From positions 1 through 32,165 of the forward strand of contig ONKG01000023.1 in NCBI GenBank assembly GCA_900318375.1: a stretch of 32,165 bases of DNA, given 5' to 3'. The first letter of the stretch is position 1. The number at the start of each line of letters is the position of its first letter. The DNA is from an uncultured Lachnospiraceae bacterium. Its GTDB lineage: Bacteria; Bacillota; Clostridia; Lachnospirales; Lachnospiraceae. The position numbers and the translations under genes were made by a program. The notes below the pieces were generated by a model, which searched no databases, was not told the origin of the DNA, and saw nothing but the letters and a program-made list of their open reading frames with translations. This document shows positions 31,078-32,165 of the stretch, piece after piece.

Positions 31078-31187
31078 CGGCCGGTGCCGGTCAGGCTCTG
31101 AAGGCTCTTGTCAGTTCATGTTATCGGAAATCTTAAGCAGTTCATGAACACGGCCGGTGCCGGTCAGGCTCTGAAGGCTCTTGTCAG
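31078..31187. repeat. Two identical 37-bp direct repeats
   Basis: The 37-bp sequence starting CGGCCGGTGCCGGTCAGG is present at 31078-31114 and 31151-31187 with no difference seen. The spacing is 73 bp start to start. Its GC-rich start contains overlapping inverted CCGG motifs. The intervening 36 bp also contain two GCAGTTCATG/CAGTTCATG-like words, suggesting a duplicated 73-bp unit. Confidence 0.85.
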
Positions 31188-31256
31188 GTTTCTGCGGGTT
31201 GTGACGCCCATCCGCAAAGCCTGCGCGCAGGAAGCCGGTGAACGGCCATGAGCGGT

Positions 31257-31640
31257 TCAGGAAAACAGGCGGCTGTGTGCCTGAAGTTCCCGCACAGCCT
31301 GGTACATCTGAAGCAGGGGAACCCTGGTGGGGATTTTTTTCGTGATGTAATGGTGGAGGATCACGAAAGTAGCCTCATGACATTGTCCGTACAGGATAAC
31401 GCAGGCGCCTGTGCCCTTCCCGGAGGGCTCTTTTTTGAAGTCAGGGATACAGTGCATATAGATTGTGCCTTTCGAGTATCGGCAGACGGCTTGATCACCG
31501 GCAGAACCGTTTTCCGCCAGATAGTCGAGAAAAGCCGCCAGCTTGTAAAAACCGTCCTCCTGTCTTTCATACAGCAGACGCAGGAAGTCTCTCATGTCAC
31601 TTTTCCCATTTGGATTTTCATAGAATTGAATGTTATACAT
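31257..31640 (-). CDS. higB: HigB/RelE-type toxin (Gp49-like)
   Basis: A 127-residue protein of the phage-derived Gp49-like/HigB family. It starts with MYNIQFYENPNGKSDMRDFL, the typical EFYxxxNGKSPVxDFL motif, has a helical pair (LYERQEDGFYKLAAFLDYLAENG), and ends with FVILHHYITKKIPTRVPLLQMYQAVRELQ, matching the usual HYFxKKTxKTPxxE segment. Family members are ribosome-dependent mRNA nucleases neutralised by an XRE antitoxin. The Arg and Tyr/Lys pattern in the middle is somewhat divergent (CRYSKGTIYMHCIPDF). A strong AAAGGAGG lies before the ATG. The candidate antitoxin is 546 bp downstream. Confidence 0.8.
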   Translation of the reverse strand: MYNIQFYENPNGKSDMRDFLRLLYERQEDGFYKLAAFLDYLAENGSAGDQAVCRYSKGTIYMHCIPDFKKEPSGKGTGACVILYGQCHEATFVILHHYITKKIPTRVPLLQMYQAVRELQAHSRLFS

Positions 31641-31713
31641 GGCAACCTCCTTTCTGCGTGATCTAGATGTTTTTCAAATTCTTTTACGTTCGGACAGATC
31701 CGAATGATGTGGT

Positions 31714-31892
31714 CAGCCTCCTTTCTGCCTGTACTGATTCGAGTGATTCTTTCAGGCTCCTTCCGCTCTGAACGGGTTCGGGTGTTTTTTTCAGGCTCCT
31801 TCCGCTCCGGACCGATTCGGACGTTTTTTCAGGCGCCTTCCGCTCTGAACGGGTTCGGGTGTTTTTTTCAGGCGCCTTCCACTCTGAATCGG
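31714..31892. repeat. 38-39-bp tandem array upstream of the HigB-like gene
   Basis: Units begin at 31714 (degenerate), 31753, 31792, 31830 and 31869 with the pattern CAGGCTCCTTCCGCTCTGAA followed by CGGGTTCGGGTGTTTTTTT. On the transcribed strand each unit carries GGAAGGAG or GAAAGGAGG, which resembles the toxin's own ribosome site (GCAGAAAGGAGGTT, about 31643-31656). The array could have grown from the toxin leader. Confidence 0.85.
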
Positions 31893-32019
31893 GGCTGGTT
31901 TCCTTATTTGCACATATTTTATCAAAGCGCAAGTACAGAAATATTCCCCCTACACTCGAACATTCGTGCATCCTGCCGCAAGCCGGTATTCACGAGTATA
32001 TCATTCCGTCGGCTTTAGT

Positions 32020-32042
32020 ATTCCCACCGCAGCGGTGGGAAT
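32020..32042. other. Perfect 11-bp inverted repeat
   Basis: ATTCCCACCGC and GCGGTGGGAAT surround a single A. It could be an operator, a terminator stem without a T-run, or part of an element extending beyond the window. Confidence 0.5.
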
Positions 32043-32165
32043 GGCAAAGCATATTACAGGAAAAACGAGTCTTCTGTAGCTTGGGTGGGTGACTCTACTC
32101 CACCAATTAACAAATAACAATTGAAAAGCCATTGGCATTCCGCTATTGTGGTTGTTTGCGAAGAC

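Larger units (their letters stand above)
30711..31256. other. 546-bp gap between toxin and antitoxin genes
   Basis: No gene is recognisable. It contains a 14-bp tandem duplication (CTGTCAGCAGTATG twice, 30798-30825), a strong promoter candidate (30919-30947), an 11-bp tandem duplication (GATCCTTAATG, about 31020-31041) and two 37-bp direct repeats (31078-31187). Such a gap is unusual for HigB-HigA pairs, whose genes normally nearly touch. Confidence 0.7.
31641..32165. other. Right-edge region without a recognised gene
   Basis: The first 250 bp consist largely of a tandem array (31714-31892). The rest has mixed composition with a perfect hairpin at 32020-32042 and nothing I can assign as coding on either strand. 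A 95-codon minus-strand frame over the array is a product of the repeat, not a credible gene. Confidence 0.6.

Noticed and set aside
31684-31971. 95-codon minus-strand frame over the array upstream of the toxin gene
   Set aside because: Its sequence is a translation of the 38-39-bp repeat (Lys/Ser/Glu/Arg-rich units), with no domain and no homology-like pattern.

Overview
This window reads as chromosomal DNA of a Gram-positive anaerobe in the Clostridia, most likely a Lachnospiraceae-type gut bacterium. That is an inference from gene families and signals: strong AAGGAG/GGAGG Shine-Dalgarno sites, a PnuC/NadR-type salvage pathway, a lobe-split substrate-binding/permease ABC fusion, DUF3990, GNAT-Nudix and aldo-keto reductase-ferredoxin proteins. 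No rRNA, tRNA, CRISPR array, integrase or transposase gene was seen. Every gene I accept lies on the minus strand, so transcription runs from high to low coordinates throughout.

Layout in increasing coordinates. (1) 80-5640 looks like an accessory, possibly defence-related patch: an AT-rich sacsin-like HATPase gene, a small conserved protein, an HNH endonuclease, a DUF6155-like protein, and a remnant of a second copy of the small gene. (2) 5669-8777 holds a patatin-like hydrolase, a DUF503 protein, a beta-propeller lipoprotein and a fructosamine-kinase-like enzyme. (3) 8793-10467 is a duplication: a PhzF-family gene sits between an intact and a broken copy of a small lipoprotein gene. (4) 10608-16294 is the most coherent module. 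In transcription order it encodes a DUF434 protein, a DUF2225-like zinc-ribbon protein, a 95-aa protein, a radical SAM enzyme, a NadR-type NMN adenylyltransferase, PnuC, a Nudix hydrolase and a sirtuin. Together these suggest import of nicotinamide riboside, NAD synthesis, NAD use and possibly clean-up, plus four genes of unknown role.

(5) 16496-21737 has a SAM methyltransferase, a gene remnant, and an operon of lobe-split substrate-binding/permease protein, ABC ATPase with an unusual C-terminal domain, an ADP-ribosyltransferase-fold DUF3990 protein and a metallophosphoesterase. (6) 21958-28569 carries stand-alone metabolic enzymes: aldo-keto reductase with ferredoxin domain, SDR, GNAT-Nudix fusion, two PHP-family phosphoesterases on either side of a rhomboid protease, and an MBL-fold hydrolase. 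(7) 28659-32165 has an AIM24 protein, an AAA ATPase, and a HigB/HigA-like toxin-antitoxin pair whose genes are 546 bp apart.

A second theme is the density of short tandem repeats with different units (9, 12, 13, 15, 20, 28, 39 and 49 bp). Several end on or near a stop codon or lie in coding linkers. Three sites also carry GGGACGG-type inverted-repeat sequences.
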